DNA from: Candidatus Scotarchaeum otlingeri | Lineage (GTDB): Archaea > Thermoproteota > Nitrososphaeria > Geothermarchaeales > JDFR-13 | Length of the DNA: 64,000 nt | Reading direction: 5' to 3' | Assembly: GCA_002011075.2 (NCBI GenBank) | Contig: MTMA02000006.1 | Span: forward strand, 1,046,599-1,110,598 | Shown here: positions 54,435 through 63,728 of the stretch, in pieces | Layout of the letters: each line of letters starts with the position of its first letter | How positions within the stretch are numbered: the first letter of the stretch is position 1 | Program-made: the position numbers and the translations under genes | Notes under the pieces: generated by a model | Database searches by the model: none | The model's input: the letters and a program-made list of their open reading frames with translations, nothing else | Told to the model about the DNA's origin: nothing

Positions 54435-55068
54435 ATCCTACCGCATTTGCGATTTCCTTTACCAAAAAAATATTTTCTCTGGTACCATCTAATATAGGAA
54501 TATTAAAGATTTTTGAGAGGTATAGGAATAGCCTCCTTTTCTCGACGATATAATCAATAGAAGGTATGTCGCTCTTCCTAGACATCGATATAGCTTCTGG
54601 TATATCTATAATGAAGATATAGTCGGGTTTCGGAAGTATCTTTGTCATAAAAGTTATCCATCTCCAAATAATACCTGGATTATTGGATGGCAGATCATAT
54701 ATCCCTGTATCATATAGGTAACGGTCGCATACTACGGTATATCCTAGTTTCAATGGGAGCCAAACCTTTAACAATACCTGTAAGAAATATTCAAATGACA
54801 TTATTAAGGCATATATCCTTGTTAACGATGAAAACCGGTCGATAGCTCTCTTTTTGACCTTGACATACTCTCTATACTCCATCGACTCAGGGCTTGCTGA
54901 CAATAATGCACGGGATAATATGGCTAAGAGATATGTTATATAAGGCTTTATACGTCCATATACATAGAGACTATTGACATTAATCCTCCTAAAATAACTG
55001 ACTAGCCTCTTTGATAGGAGGGTCTTCCCAGCGCCATCCACCCCTATAATACATATTAATTTAGCCAT
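54427..55068 (-). CDS. Thymidylate-kinase-like P-loop kinase in the glycan locus
   Basis: The 213-residue P-loop protein has CIIGVDGAGKTLLSKRLV near residue 6 as Walker A and a DR-type motif in VVCDRYLYDTGIYDLP. IFIIDIPEAISMSRK and a lid region follow. The body is longer and more hydrophobic in the middle (SFEYFLQVLLKVWLPLKL) than in housekeeping dTMP kinase. It sits between a glycosyltransferase gene and a nucleotidyltransferase-fold gene, overlapping both by 8 bp. I infer a role in modifying a sugar, polyprenol or nucleotide of the glycan pathway and not in DNA precursor synthesis. Confidence 0.75.
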   Translation of the reverse strand: MAKLICIIGVDGAGKTLLSKRLVSYFRRINVNSLYVYGRIKPYITYLLAILSRALLSASPESMEYREYVKVKKRAIDRFSSLTRIYALIMSFEYFLQVLLKVWLPLKLGYTVVCDRYLYDTGIYDLPSNNPGIIWRWITFMTKILPKPDYIFIIDIPEAISMSRKSDIPSIDYIVEKRRLFLYLSKIFNIPILDGTRENIFLVKEIANAVGFD

Positions 55069-56068
55069 GGGACAACAGCCCCCTATAGATCTCGATGAGT
55101 TTATCCACTATTACACGCCAAGAAAATCTCAACGCAATATCCCTCGTCGACACCCTCTTCACATATCTAACTTGTTCAAGGACCTCCCTAAACTCAGATG
55201 GATCAGATCTAAGATACAATCCCTGCCCCTCCCTAAAAAAATATGGCATTCCACCATATCTAGTCGATATGACGGGAAGATTACAAGCCATAGCCTCCAG
55301 TATAGTCATAGGCAAATCTATACTATCTGCCTTATTCCGCCCCATCCAATCCAACCTATAGATAACGGGGTATATGTAACAATCAGCTAGGTTATAGATC
55401 TCCTCGATATTACCGAAATATCTATCCCTGATAACTATACAGCCAGCATCAACCAACCTATCAAATAACTTCTCATCCACAGATCTACTGGTTCGGCCGA
55501 TAATCAAGACATCGGTCTCATCATCCTTAAGATACCTAATAGCATCAAGATTCCTACCAAGAGATATAGAGCCGATATGAAGCAAAAGATATTTATCTAA
55601 ATCCAAACCATATTTAACCCTCAACTCATCCCTCCTACGCATAGGCCTAAATTTATCAGTATCCACACCAACAGGTAGATACTGAGTAACTAGACCGAGA
55701 GTATCAAACATCGATTTAGTATAGGGGGACATAACAAGAACAATGTCAGGCTTAAACCTCACAGGAATACCCCTTAGAAATATAGGGATATCAGGGTTTG
55801 TAGCATGAAGAACAACCTTAGGGCCATCTGAAAACTTAGATAATAACCTGCTTATTAGAAAACTATATACCGTGGGACCATGAATATAATGGATAATATC
55901 GGGTCTAAACCTCTTCACCCTCTGGATTTCACTACCTTTATATATAGTCCGGAGGTCGATGGCCAATACATCATGTTCTCTAGAGAGATACTTATGTAGA
56001 TAATGGGTTGTATTTCTCATAGCCTCATCTAAAGGACCATGGGATTCGCCTAGCAAACATATCCTCAT
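55061..56068 (-). CDS. Family 4 glycosyltransferase
   Basis: The 335-residue GT-B enzyme has an N-terminal acceptor domain starting RICLLGESHGPLDEAMRNTTHYLHKYL. The nucleotide-sugar domain has YLPVGVDTDKFRP, LLLHIGSISLGRNLDAIRYL and the catalytic E-x7-E-like stretch LPMTILEAMACNLPVISTRYGGMPYF. The last is diagnostic for GT4. It transfers a hexose from a nucleotide donor, probably while building the lipid-linked oligosaccharide of this locus. The sugar is unknown. It overlaps the kinase-like gene by 8 bp and lies 17 bp after the next GT4 gene. Confidence 0.9.
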   Translation of the reverse strand: MRICLLGESHGPLDEAMRNTTHYLHKYLSREHDVLAIDLRTIYKGSEIQRVKRFRPDIIHYIHGPTVYSFLISRLLSKFSDGPKVVLHATNPDIPIFLRGIPVRFKPDIVLVMSPYTKSMFDTLGLVTQYLPVGVDTDKFRPMRRRDELRVKYGLDLDKYLLLHIGSISLGRNLDAIRYLKDDETDVLIIGRTSRSVDEKLFDRLVDAGCIVIRDRYFGNIEEIYNLADCYIYPVIYRLDWMGRNKADSIDLPMTILEAMACNLPVISTRYGGMPYFFREGQGLYLRSDPSEFREVLEQVRYVKRVSTRDIALRFSWRVIVDKLIEIYRGLLSHG

Positions 56069-56085
56069 AGTATCAATAATAAAAT

Positions 56086-57255
56086 TTATATCAGAGTATT
56101 ATATATCTCGACAAGCCTATCAACCACAGCCTTCCAAGAATATTTTTCGACCATCTTCTTCCTAGCTCTGTTACCCATCTCTCTAGCCATATCCAAATTC
56201 TCTACGATAAACCTTATGGTTCTGCTTAAGCCATCTACATCCCTAGGTCTGACGAGAAAACCATCCTTACCATGATCTATTACAGTCCTGACACCGGGAA
56301 GATAACTGGCTACTACCGGTTTACCTGAAGCCATGGACTCCAGTAGAACTAATCCGAAAGCTTCACCCATATTAATAGAGGGGAGGACTAAGAGGTCCGA
56401 CGCAGCATAGAATAGGGGGAGGGACTCGTTAGATACCCAACCAGCAAATATAATTGACTCTGCAACCCCCATCTTTGATGATAACCCTTCATAGTAACTC
56501 CGGAGTTCCCCCTCTCCAACGATTAGCCATTTTACATCTTTCCTTCTTATCTTCCCGGCGGCCTTAATCAAATATTCTACTCCCTTGAACCAATGCGCTC
56601 TATCCAAGGCCCCTACAAATAGAACAACCTTATCATCAGGCTCTATTCCATATCTTTCTCTAACTACAGAGCCGTCTATATCAGGTCTAAACCTATCTAT
56701 ATCAACGCCCAACGGAACCTCTACGACTTTGTGCATATTCCTCCTGAAGATATGTCTAAGCCGTGAATACCTGATATAATCTAAGGATGAAACAGTTATC
56801 CAGCTGGCGTTACTTATCAACTCGCTACCAATCGTATAATCATATCCTTTAAAGAATAGATCTAGAATAGACTTACCTTGAGAATCGAGGTGATAAGTCA
56901 ATATGTAACTTGGCGGATTCTTCAATCTCGATGCCAGATTAATTAGCCAATCCGAGAGGTAGAAGGGATAATGCATGTGGATAACTATATCCTCCCTATA
57001 CCTCTTAATCCAATTATATAGAGAAGGTATTAGCATCGCATTACCATACCTTAACATGGGTATCGGCCTAATTATTTCGAGCCTCTCGTCGATAATATAG
57101 TCACTATTTGTGTCTCCTCTTTTCTTTAGAAGGGGAGTTATCACCTTAACCCGGTAACCCCTATTTATTAATTCAAGCGAGATATTGAGGGCTACATTGC
57201 CCATTCCACTCTGATAAGGGGGGAAAGTACTAACGACATGTATAATTGCACGCAT
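56086..57255 (-). CDS. Family 4 glycosyltransferase
   Basis: The 389-residue GT-B enzyme opens with AIIHVVSTFPPYQSGMGNVALNIS. The donor domain holds VPLGVDIDRFRPD, VVLFVGALDRAHWFKGVEYLI, WLIVGEGELRSYYEGL and the GT4 signature INMGEAFGLVLLESMASGKPVVA. It follows the GT2 gene by 96 bp and precedes the GT4 at 55061 by 17 bp. It is one of six glycosyltransferases all read leftward, which together could build an oligosaccharide of at least a few residues. Donor and acceptor are not identifiable from the sequence. Confidence 0.92.
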   Translation of the reverse strand: MRAIIHVVSTFPPYQSGMGNVALNISLELINRGYRVKVITPLLKKRGDTNSDYIIDERLEIIRPIPMLRYGNAMLIPSLYNWIKRYREDIVIHMHYPFYLSDWLINLASRLKNPPSYILTYHLDSQGKSILDLFFKGYDYTIGSELISNASWITVSSLDYIRYSRLRHIFRRNMHKVVEVPLGVDIDRFRPDIDGSVVRERYGIEPDDKVVLFVGALDRAHWFKGVEYLIKAAGKIRRKDVKWLIVGEGELRSYYEGLSSKMGVAESIIFAGWVSNESLPLFYAASDLLVLPSINMGEAFGLVLLESMASGKPVVASYLPGVRTVIDHGKDGFLVRPRDVDGLSRTIRFIVENLDMAREMGNRARKKMVEKYSWKAVVDRLVEIYNTLI

Positions 57256-57351
57256 ATCAAAAAATATATCACATACCCACTTTAAATCACTAAATGACCA
57301 AAAAGCTGCCTCTGATAAATGAATATAAAGAATCGATTGAATAGGAGAGAA

Positions 57352-58371
57352 CTAGACGGTTTCTATGCCTAGATATCGTTGGAGAGATATCCTAACAGCA
57401 TTAGCAAGAGACTCACAACTCTTAAATACTTCATCATCATCAATCCTCCTAATCCCTTGAGTAATTGCTCGATTATCACTAATTACTGGTAATGAGCAGA
57501 ATAACTTCATTACCGCCCTTAGATAACTATGTACATATTCTATGGATACATTATACAGGGTTAGTAAGAGGCTTATCAATAAGTTTAGAAAGAAACTAAA
57601 TGGAAGTAGCCTCACCAGATTATATGGAGATAGGGATTTCATCATAGCATAAAAGATACTCCAGACACTCCAGTAATATCGTACGGGAGATAAAATTCTC
57701 TGTTTAGAAGCTCCAAAATGATAATAATAAGCATCTCCACATACTGCAATATCCATATTCATTAGCCGTATTCTCCAGGAGATATCGAGGTCATCAGCCC
57801 CCAGAAATATATTCTTATCCAGTCCCCCAACCAATCTATAGAGAGATAACGGAATCAAATAACATGCCCCAGAAATATAAAAATGCCGTAAACCATATTT
57901 TGGACCTAATATATCGGGACATGCTAAGCCAAATTTATTGAACAAATTTCCGTAAGAATCGATCCTTCCATCTGGCCTAAGTATGAGGGGCTGGACAGCC
58001 AGAGGCCGCCGAGCTTTATCTACATAAAAATTGTATAATCTCTCTATGCAATTAGGGTCAAAATATCCATCACAATTACAGATTAATAATAAGGTATCTC
58101 TTGCTTCCATTTCTATTGACTCTATAGCTTTTGCGATTGCGGGGGCATATCCTAGATTCTCTGTATTCTGGATAATCTCTATATCTATGGTTTCATTATA
58201 ATCGCTGATAAACTTCCTAATGATATCTACAGTATTATCTAGAGAGTTATTATCTATAATTATCAACTTATAGGGAGTCATGGAGCTGTTAACTATACTC
58301 TCTAGGAATCCCTCTATGAAATTACTGGAATTATAGGTCACTGTAATTAACACGATCTTATGTCTATGCAA
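57352..58371 (-). CDS. Family 2 glycosyltransferase, rhamnosyltransferase-like
   Basis: The 339-residue GT-A enzyme begins IVLITVTYNSSNFIEGFLESI and has IIIDNNSLDNTVDIIRKF, the DXD-equivalent LLLICNCDGYFDPNC, and NIFLGADDLDISWRIRL, the pattern of WbbL-like rhamnosyltransferases. A hydrophobic stretch near residues 240-265 (LVRLLPFSFFLNLLISLLL) indicates membrane contact. Downstream of about residue 270 the protein has no recognised domain. It starts behind AT-rich DNA and may be the first gene of the lower half of the glycan block. Sugar specificity is a guess. Confidence 0.88.
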   Translation of the reverse strand: MHRHKIVLITVTYNSSNFIEGFLESIVNSSMTPYKLIIIDNNSLDNTVDIIRKFISDYNETIDIEIIQNTENLGYAPAIAKAIESIEMEARDTLLLICNCDGYFDPNCIERLYNFYVDKARRPLAVQPLILRPDGRIDSYGNLFNKFGLACPDILGPKYGLRHFYISGACYLIPLSLYRLVGGLDKNIFLGADDLDISWRIRLMNMDIAVCGDAYYYHFGASKQRILSPVRYYWSVWSIFYAMMKSLSPYNLVRLLPFSFFLNLLISLLLTLYNVSIEYVHSYLRAVMKLFCSLPVISDNRAITQGIRRIDDDEVFKSCESLANAVRISLQRYLGIETV

Positions 58372-58440
58372 ACATTCGCACCCTTGATAAGCTCCGATAA
58401 AATATTATAAATTTGATATATAATAGTTATATTACTATCG

Positions 58441-58450
58441 CGGTATACCG
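58441..58450. repeat. Perfect 10-bp palindrome after the nucleotidyltransferase-fold gene
   Basis: CGGTATACCG lies between two leftward glycan genes, 8 bp from a longer inverted repeat (58458-58483). It is GC-rich in AT-rich surroundings. It could be part of a regulatory site for the downstream GT2 gene, but this is position-based guesswork. Confidence 0.3.
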
Positions 58451-58457
58451 TGTTAGT

Positions 58458-58483
58458 GCAATATAACTCCTATATTATATTGC
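58458..58483 (-). terminator. Inverted repeat at the stop codon of the nucleotidyltransferase-fold gene
   Basis: GCAATATA (58458-58465) pairs with TATATTGC (58476-58483), loop 10 bases. The second arm overlaps the TAA stop of the gene ending at 58475. It may act as a transcript end or processing point between 58475 and the next gene. Hairpin terminators are not typical of archaea, so confidence is low. Confidence 0.3.
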
Positions 58484-59458
58484 TATCCAATCACTATATA
58501 TAGGGATTTTTTTGAAGAGATAGAACCTCAGCTTATTGACACTATCAATAAATAAATTATTAATACATGAAGTAGCACGGTTAGGTACAAGGAGAGAGGC
58601 GGAATGGAGGAAGTATGGCAATCTGACTTTATACGAATTCCGTAATAATCCTTCATATAAATATATGATACGAGTAAAGGCATCGAAAAAAGCCCGACTC
58701 CAATTGAACCGCTCCACCTCCCAAAGTATCTTTCCCAAATCGATATCCTTTTTATTAGACAATAGTATGAACCGGAGAATATCATTAATCGTAATAAATC
58801 TATTCTGAAAAACTATCTGTGAAAATAATAGTAAGGTCTCTCCAGATGTATCAGGTGTCTTGAAAATAGTATCCTCAAACATATGCTCTTTGGTATTTAT
58901 ACACATGTTTTCAGGGTCTATTACTCTTACACCGTTATGAGTAAAATCGTGATATATATCGATTGGAAGAAGATCTCTTTTCCTTGGGCGGAGTTCGATT
59001 CCACCCTCTATCATTATCGGAGAGTAATATATCTTTAAATAATCTAATAGTGACCATAAATCTTTCTTCTTTATCGTCATTATATCTATATCAAAGGTCA
59101 ATGCATTTATTTCGATAGATGGAAATGTTTTTATTAAGATAATTTGCGACCTACTTCTTGCTAATAAATCAAGCGTCTTCGCCATTTTAGTGTGGATAGA
59201 CCGCCCCTTAACATATATTAATTCCAATAGCCTAAGGCTCCTTGGATCAATTCTATATCTATCTGCAATCCCTGTCTCCAATAGATTTGCTACAAAAGTA
59301 TATAATACCCTATTATTCATAGCTGTCCTGAGAATTGACCTTAAATGAACCTCATCGTTCAAAGCCTGATAAAGATGTTCATCGCTAGCAATTGGCCTTT
59401 GCATCGTTATTGAAAATATTATTGGAATACACTTTCTGATATCGATGTACGATGTCAT
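58475..59458 (-). CDS. Second nucleotidyltransferase-fold protein, PF14907-like, in the glycan locus
   Basis: A 327-residue protein with the same general plan as the one at 53361. It has a helical N-terminal third (MNNRVLYTFVANLLETGIADR), then a nucleotidyltransferase core with IILIKTFPSIEINALTFDIDIMTIKKKDL, in which the D-I-D pair would bind metal. PIDIYHDFTHNGVRVIDPE and a helical C-terminal part follow. Sequence similarity to the first is in pattern more than identity. It lies between a GT2 gene and a possible beta-propeller protein gene. Function unknown. It is clearly lower in GC than the left half of the window. Confidence 0.6.
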   Translation of the reverse strand: MTSYIDIRKCIPIIFSITMQRPIASDEHLYQALNDEVHLRSILRTAMNNRVLYTFVANLLETGIADRYRIDPRSLRLLELIYVKGRSIHTKMAKTLDLLARSRSQIILIKTFPSIEINALTFDIDIMTIKKKDLWSLLDYLKIYYSPIMIEGGIELRPRKRDLLPIDIYHDFTHNGVRVIDPENMCINTKEHMFEDTIFKTPDTSGETLLLFSQIVFQNRFITINDILRFILLSNKKDIDLGKILWEVERFNWSRAFFDAFTRIIYLYEGLLRNSYKVRLPYFLHSASLLVPNRATSCINNLFIDSVNKLRFYLFKKIPIYSDWIAI

Positions 59459-59494
59459 GTTAATCTAAAAATATAGTAGCAATGATTTACTTAA

Positions 59495-60523
59495 TTATGC
59501 ATGGAAAATAATTCTTCTCTTTAATGATGAAATGGCTCCTTTCAAACGGGTTAAATATGCAGATTGAGGCATGATAATAGGGGGATTCCCCATATATTCC
59601 CTTAAATCCTCAAGAGATAAGAGACATAGAGAGTTGTTCATCGGTATAGCGACTGTGTCCCTTCCGACAGCAAGCTTCATACTATGATCGAAACTAAGCC
59701 TCATATCCTTTAGATAGATGAGATGCCATATTGCCAAGTCTTTAGAAAGGATATATGCTTGAGGAATACCGAGGCCACCTATCCATATACCATTAAAGTA
59801 TTGAAGATCACAGAATTGTACCATAGATGTTTGCAGAGAATCTTTAAAGAAGATGAATCTTTGAGACGCCGATTCAAGATCGAAAATACCTACTCCCCCT
59901 TTAGCCAATTTAGAATCCATCCCAGCTATAAGTCTATCACCTAATATTTTTATGGGCGTAAATTGCCATACCCCCGTATAAAAAGGCCTCCAATTTGTAT
60001 ACTTGTCATCGGAAACAGCGATACGGACTCTGTTAGCGTCGCCTAGAGAGACATATATTTTGGAAGTATTTCTGTCGAAAGCCAATTGATGGAAATGTCT
60101 GGAACTAATATCTATCTCCTGATTAGATATAACTTTCTCGACATTGCCATTCTTAACTCTATAAATAAAGGTAGGAGGGTCTCCATATTCACTTACATAT
60201 AGAACATCATCTATAGAAACAGAGGACCAAATGAAATTCCCTTTTGAACCCAATTTCACGATGGTTTTAGGTTTATCTGTCTCTATTACCATGAGATGGG
60301 AATCTATTGATAGATAAATCTTATTGTCACTATCCATATGAAGTATGTATCCTAATTTACCCTTCAAACTTATTCTACTACGGCTAAAACTTCCATCCTT
60401 ATATACAAATGCTATCCCAAAATCCTTCCCTCTATCCTCTAATACTAGAAACGAATCCTCAACCCAAATTACACTTATAGCCTTGATAGGTACACGAATC
60501 ATATACAAATATGTTCTTAACAC
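59495..60523 (-). CDS. Unrecognised protein, possibly a beta-propeller, in the glycan locus
   Basis: A 342-residue protein without a named family I can support. It is made of repeated short beta-strand stretches spaced about 40-50 residues apart (FVYKDGSFSRSRISLKG, IYLSIDSHLMVIETDKP, VLYVSEYGDPPTFIYRV, IYVSLGDANRVRIAVSD). This suggests a six- or seven-bladed propeller. There is no signal peptide, so it is probably cytoplasmic. It is flanked by a nucleotidyltransferase-fold gene and a glycosyltransferase gene on the same strand. It may be an assembly partner or a degenerate glycosidase-like fold, which is speculation. Confidence 0.6.
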   Translation of the reverse strand: MLRTYLYMIRVPIKAISVIWVEDSFLVLEDRGKDFGIAFVYKDGSFSRSRISLKGKLGYILHMDSDNKIYLSIDSHLMVIETDKPKTIVKLGSKGNFIWSSVSIDDVLYVSEYGDPPTFIYRVKNGNVEKVISNQEIDISSRHFHQLAFDRNTSKIYVSLGDANRVRIAVSDDKYTNWRPFYTGVWQFTPIKILGDRLIAGMDSKLAKGGVGIFDLESASQRFIFFKDSLQTSMVQFCDLQYFNGIWIGGLGIPQAYILSKDLAIWHLIYLKDMRLSFDHSMKLAVGRDTVAIPMNNSLCLLSLEDLREYMGNPPIIMPQSAYLTRLKGAISSLKRRIIFHA

Positions 60524-60649
60524 CTAAAGCCTAATAAATATTACCCTTAACTACCTTCCCACCCCCTAAACTATTCATCTAACAAATAACCTTAGAAAGA
60601 TAAATCGCCATTAAACCGCATTTATAAGATTAATGTGCTGAGAAATTAC

Positions 60650-61825
60650 CTACTTTTCCAGTAGGGATTTTATTATTCTGACAGCTATAGGTCCTGTCGA
60701 TTCGGCTGAGAAAAATCTTTGGAACGCTTCTCGAGACCCCTCCCTCAATCTCTCCAACTCGTCATCGTCACGAATCAATCTTCTTATAACCATGGGATAC
60801 CTATTCAAATCATCTTCCACTATAAAATACCCATCATCTCCTAACTCTGGATATAACTTAATAGTAGTGCTATTGGTTATGATTGGAGCACCATAGCTTA
60901 ATGCCTCTAGAAATTTATTGGATAAGGTAAAATAGAAAGGTATCATCACTAATTTAGCGTTTCGATATAGAATTTCCAGCTCTTTATCCCTCAACCAGCC
61001 CCCTATAAAATATAAGTTTCCAGGAAGAATAGATGTATTCAACCTATCTAGAGCCTCATCCCTATCTACTCCGGCTACAAGTACCGGAATATCTTTATTA
61101 TAAGTAGCTACCCTACAAGCCAACTTTAAAAGCAATTCACCTCCCAATTTGACCCTAGGATGATTATCATTGTATAGCCAAGCAAGAACCAGTATATATC
61201 CGTCACTCAAATTATCCACAAACTCAATTAAAGAATCGACTGATTGTTTATATATAAGAAGCTGTAAATATGAAGGATATACAAGAAAATTTGGTTTTAC
61301 ACTCATTTTAGAGATCCAGTTATAGATATTAGAGTCCAAAGACATATTGGCGGTTGAGAAGTTGGCCTGTAAAAGCATTTGAATAAGACTTGGGTAAAAT
61401 ATAGCTAAATAAATTTTCTTATAGGCTATATAGTTAATTATTTTCGTCGGATTTAACGCCCATATTCTAAGTAAGAGGGGCTTATCGATCTCAGATGAAG
61501 CCTTTTTTGCTACGTACCAAAGGGGATATCCTTGAGTGGAAGATATTATATCAGGTTGAAACTCATCTATTATTATTCGAATGTCATCGTATAATTGATT
61601 TAGATATCTTGGTGAGACTATATTATTCGATTTAAATTGATATATTCTTAATGATGTAGGTTTTCCTCCGGCTTTTACAGGAATATACCCCTCTATATCC
61701 CTAAGCCAATCTCCATTGAAATGTATATAGATAGATTCGATGCCAAATATCTTCAAAATTGCTGCAAAGGCACCTTCATGCCTTATCTCTGATCCGATAA
61801 CAACTACCTTAATCAGATATATCAC
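60650..61825 (-). CDS. GT-B (family 4-like) glycosyltransferase
   Basis: A 391-residue GT-B protein. The N-terminal part has VVVIGSEIRHEGAFAAILKIF and IISSTQGYPLWYVAKKA. The C-terminal donor domain has YILVLAWLYNDNHPRVKLG, PVLVAGVDRDEALDRL, NLYFIGGWLRDKELEILY and LSNKFLEALSYGAPIITNS, where the E-A-L-x-Y-G-x-P pattern marks a GT4-like site. It is more divergent than the other GT4 proteins of the locus. The gap of 126 bp to the propeller-like gene is AT-rich with no gene. Donor and acceptor unknown. Confidence 0.82.
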   Translation of the reverse strand: MIYLIKVVVIGSEIRHEGAFAAILKIFGIESIYIHFNGDWLRDIEGYIPVKAGGKPTSLRIYQFKSNNIVSPRYLNQLYDDIRIIIDEFQPDIISSTQGYPLWYVAKKASSEIDKPLLLRIWALNPTKIINYIAYKKIYLAIFYPSLIQMLLQANFSTANMSLDSNIYNWISKMSVKPNFLVYPSYLQLLIYKQSVDSLIEFVDNLSDGYILVLAWLYNDNHPRVKLGGELLLKLACRVATYNKDIPVLVAGVDRDEALDRLNTSILPGNLYFIGGWLRDKELEILYRNAKLVMIPFYFTLSNKFLEALSYGAPIITNSTTIKLYPELGDDGYFIVEDDLNRYPMVIRRLIRDDDELERLREGSREAFQRFFSAESTGPIAVRIIKSLLEK

Positions 61826-61867
61826 CAGTTATAGAGCTAAATCCCTATTAATTATCAAAACATTACT

Positions 61868-62548
61868 CTAAATATCAATTGTTATCTGCAGCTCTTTAAC
61901 TATTTGTCTATGAACCTGCTCTATAGGGTAATGTGCATCAATGTATATTACATTAACGTCATAATGCCTTGTAATAATTCTATCAAGAATAGTTTTCAAT
62001 AGCATATCATAGATCTTTAAGCGAATAAGACCCATATCTTTCCGCCTTCCAAATGCAACCTCCGGACTCGTCTTAAGACAAAGTACTATAGATGGTCTAG
62101 GAAAGGCCTTTAGATAGAATCTAGATACAAAATATGGATTCAGACCATGGAACCATAAATATGATATACCATCTATTATTGGATATCTATCTAATATAAT
62201 TAACTCATAACGGCTAAGAGCTTTTCTAAACCTTAATTTATAGAAAAATATGGTGTCGAGGAGATAAAGCCAAAAAATAAAGAACCTCTCGATAAGTTTC
62301 TTGGTCCTGACAATTGAAGCTTTATCATTAATAAGGTCATTATTCGTATTCCGAATACCCATTAATTTTCTTCTGAAGAATATCATTAACCATAGAATTT
62401 TGTGGAATAGAAAGCTCATTTCATAATGTATCAGGCCTACATTAATATTCTTATCCTTCAGAAAATTATATAATAAAACAGATTGGGTTGTTTTTCCTGA
62501 TCCATCTATTCCCGTAAGAACAATAAGTCTTCTATTGAAAGAATTCAT
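61868..62548 (-). CDS. Second thymidylate-kinase-like P-loop kinase in the glycan locus
   Basis: The 226-residue kinase-like protein has VLTGIDGSGKTTQSVLLYNFL near residue 9 and the catalytic-loop equivalent YELIILDRYPIIDGISYLW. SIVLCLKTSPEVAFGRRKD is the typical LID/adenine region of dTMP kinase-like proteins. The middle is again hydrophobic and aromatic (FFIFWLYLLDTIFFYKL), unlike housekeeping dTMP kinase. It overlaps the GT4 gene before it by 4 bp. With the copy at 54427 it is the second kinase of this type among glycosyltransferases, which points to a pathway role that I cannot name. Confidence 0.75.
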   Translation of the reverse strand: MNSFNRRLIVLTGIDGSGKTTQSVLLYNFLKDKNINVGLIHYEMSFLFHKILWLMIFFRRKLMGIRNTNNDLINDKASIVRTKKLIERFFIFWLYLLDTIFFYKLRFRKALSRYELIILDRYPIIDGISYLWFHGLNPYFVSRFYLKAFPRPSIVLCLKTSPEVAFGRRKDMGLIRLKIYDMLLKTILDRIITRHYDVNVIYIDAHYPIEQVHRQIVKELQITIDI

Positions 62549-63708
62549 TTCTTACACGCCGCTAAGCTCATCAATGTAAGAATTCTTATCCAATTTTTCT
62601 TAGCTACTCTATGGTTAAAATTATCATATACTTTTCTTTGAGCGTCTTCGCTAACCTTATTCAACAATGAATCATCGCTAAGAAGCTCAACTACTTTATT
62701 TCCTATATATATCGGGTCTATAGATGAAAGGATAAAACCCGTTTCCCCATCCTTTATAATATCCCGTATTCCTCCCGAGGAATATGCTAATACCGGAGTT
62801 CCACAGGCCATCGACTCACATACAATTCTAGGCAAACCTTCTTCGAAGGTTGGCAATACTAATAGTTTCGCTTCATTTAGATAATCAGGTAGGTCTTCCC
62901 CTATCCAGCCTACCACCTGGACACGTGCTCCATGCGAGTTATTTAATTTACTTGCTTCTTTCCTAACCCATTCTATTAGTTTACCATCACCGCCAATTAT
63001 AAAATAAGAGTTCTTTAGCTTTCTGGAAACTATATATATCGACTTAACAAATTCTACCGTCCCTTTTTCTCTTATCAATCTACTTATAAATACGATCACC
63101 TTTCTACGTTCAGAATATTTTTTGGAAACTCTAAATTTGTTAAAATCAATGGGTAGAAGCCCGATCGGTAGCAATTTATGTTTGTAGTTATCTAGATTTA
63201 ACTCCATAATTAATGAGTTCGATTCCGGCGGCATGCCGTCTAATAATCTAAATAATAGTGGATCTTGTATCCGCATGATCTTCCCTATAGCTGAAGAAGG
63301 TCTTCCTCTAGTGACCAGCTCCATAGCGGGTAACCTAAGTAGCTTAGATATGAAAAGTGGTATCAACATGTAGGGATATGCCATTGAAAATATAACCAGA
63401 TTGACCCTTTTCCTTAATCTTATTAAATATATTGATTGAATGAGTTGTATTGAAATAGATTTTATAAGCCATATTAGTATGGATAGGAGGACGGGTCTGG
63501 TATCCTTTAATCGATGCATTCTGATTCCGACATCAATTAATATAACATTTGATGAATGATTATTTATCCTATTAGTGTTCCCTCCTATCATAAAGACATA
63601 TTTGGAAATGGGAGCTATGATTCTAATTAGATTACTTAAGTATATATATGGAGATAGCGATAGCCAAGGGAAAAATATAATAGCCGGCTTAACCTTCATG
63701 TTACTCAT
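62545..63708 (-). CDS. Family 4 glycosyltransferase
   Basis: The 387-residue GT-B enzyme has an N-terminal domain with several basic, hydrophobic segments. The donor domain has VIVFISRLIREKGTVEFVKSI, YFIIGGDGKLIEWVRKEA, VQVVGWIGEDLPDYLNEA and the signature TFEEGLPRIVCESMACGTPVLAY. It belongs to the locus building a surface glycan. It starts 20 bp after the stop of the partial membrane protein gene, so the two are probably in one transcript, and overlaps the downstream kinase-like gene by 4 bp. Confidence 0.9.
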   Translation of the reverse strand: MSNMKVKPAIIFFPWLSLSPYIYLSNLIRIIAPISKYVFMIGGNTNRINNHSSNVILIDVGIRMHRLKDTRPVLLSILIWLIKSISIQLIQSIYLIRLRKRVNLVIFSMAYPYMLIPLFISKLLRLPAMELVTRGRPSSAIGKIMRIQDPLLFRLLDGMPPESNSLIMELNLDNYKHKLLPIGLLPIDFNKFRVSKKYSERRKVIVFISRLIREKGTVEFVKSIYIVSRKLKNSYFIIGGDGKLIEWVRKEASKLNNSHGARVQVVGWIGEDLPDYLNEAKLLVLPTFEEGLPRIVCESMACGTPVLAYSSGGIRDIIKDGETGFILSSIDPIYIGNKVVELLSDDSLLNKVSEDAQRKVYDNFNHRVAKKNWIRILTLMSLAACKK

Positions 63709-63728
63709 ATAATTACCTCATCATTTAT

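Noticed and set aside
54427-55068. Housekeeping thymidylate kinase
   Set aside because: The duplicated occurrence, hydrophobic middle region and overlap with glycosyltransferase genes argue against it, although the fold is the same.
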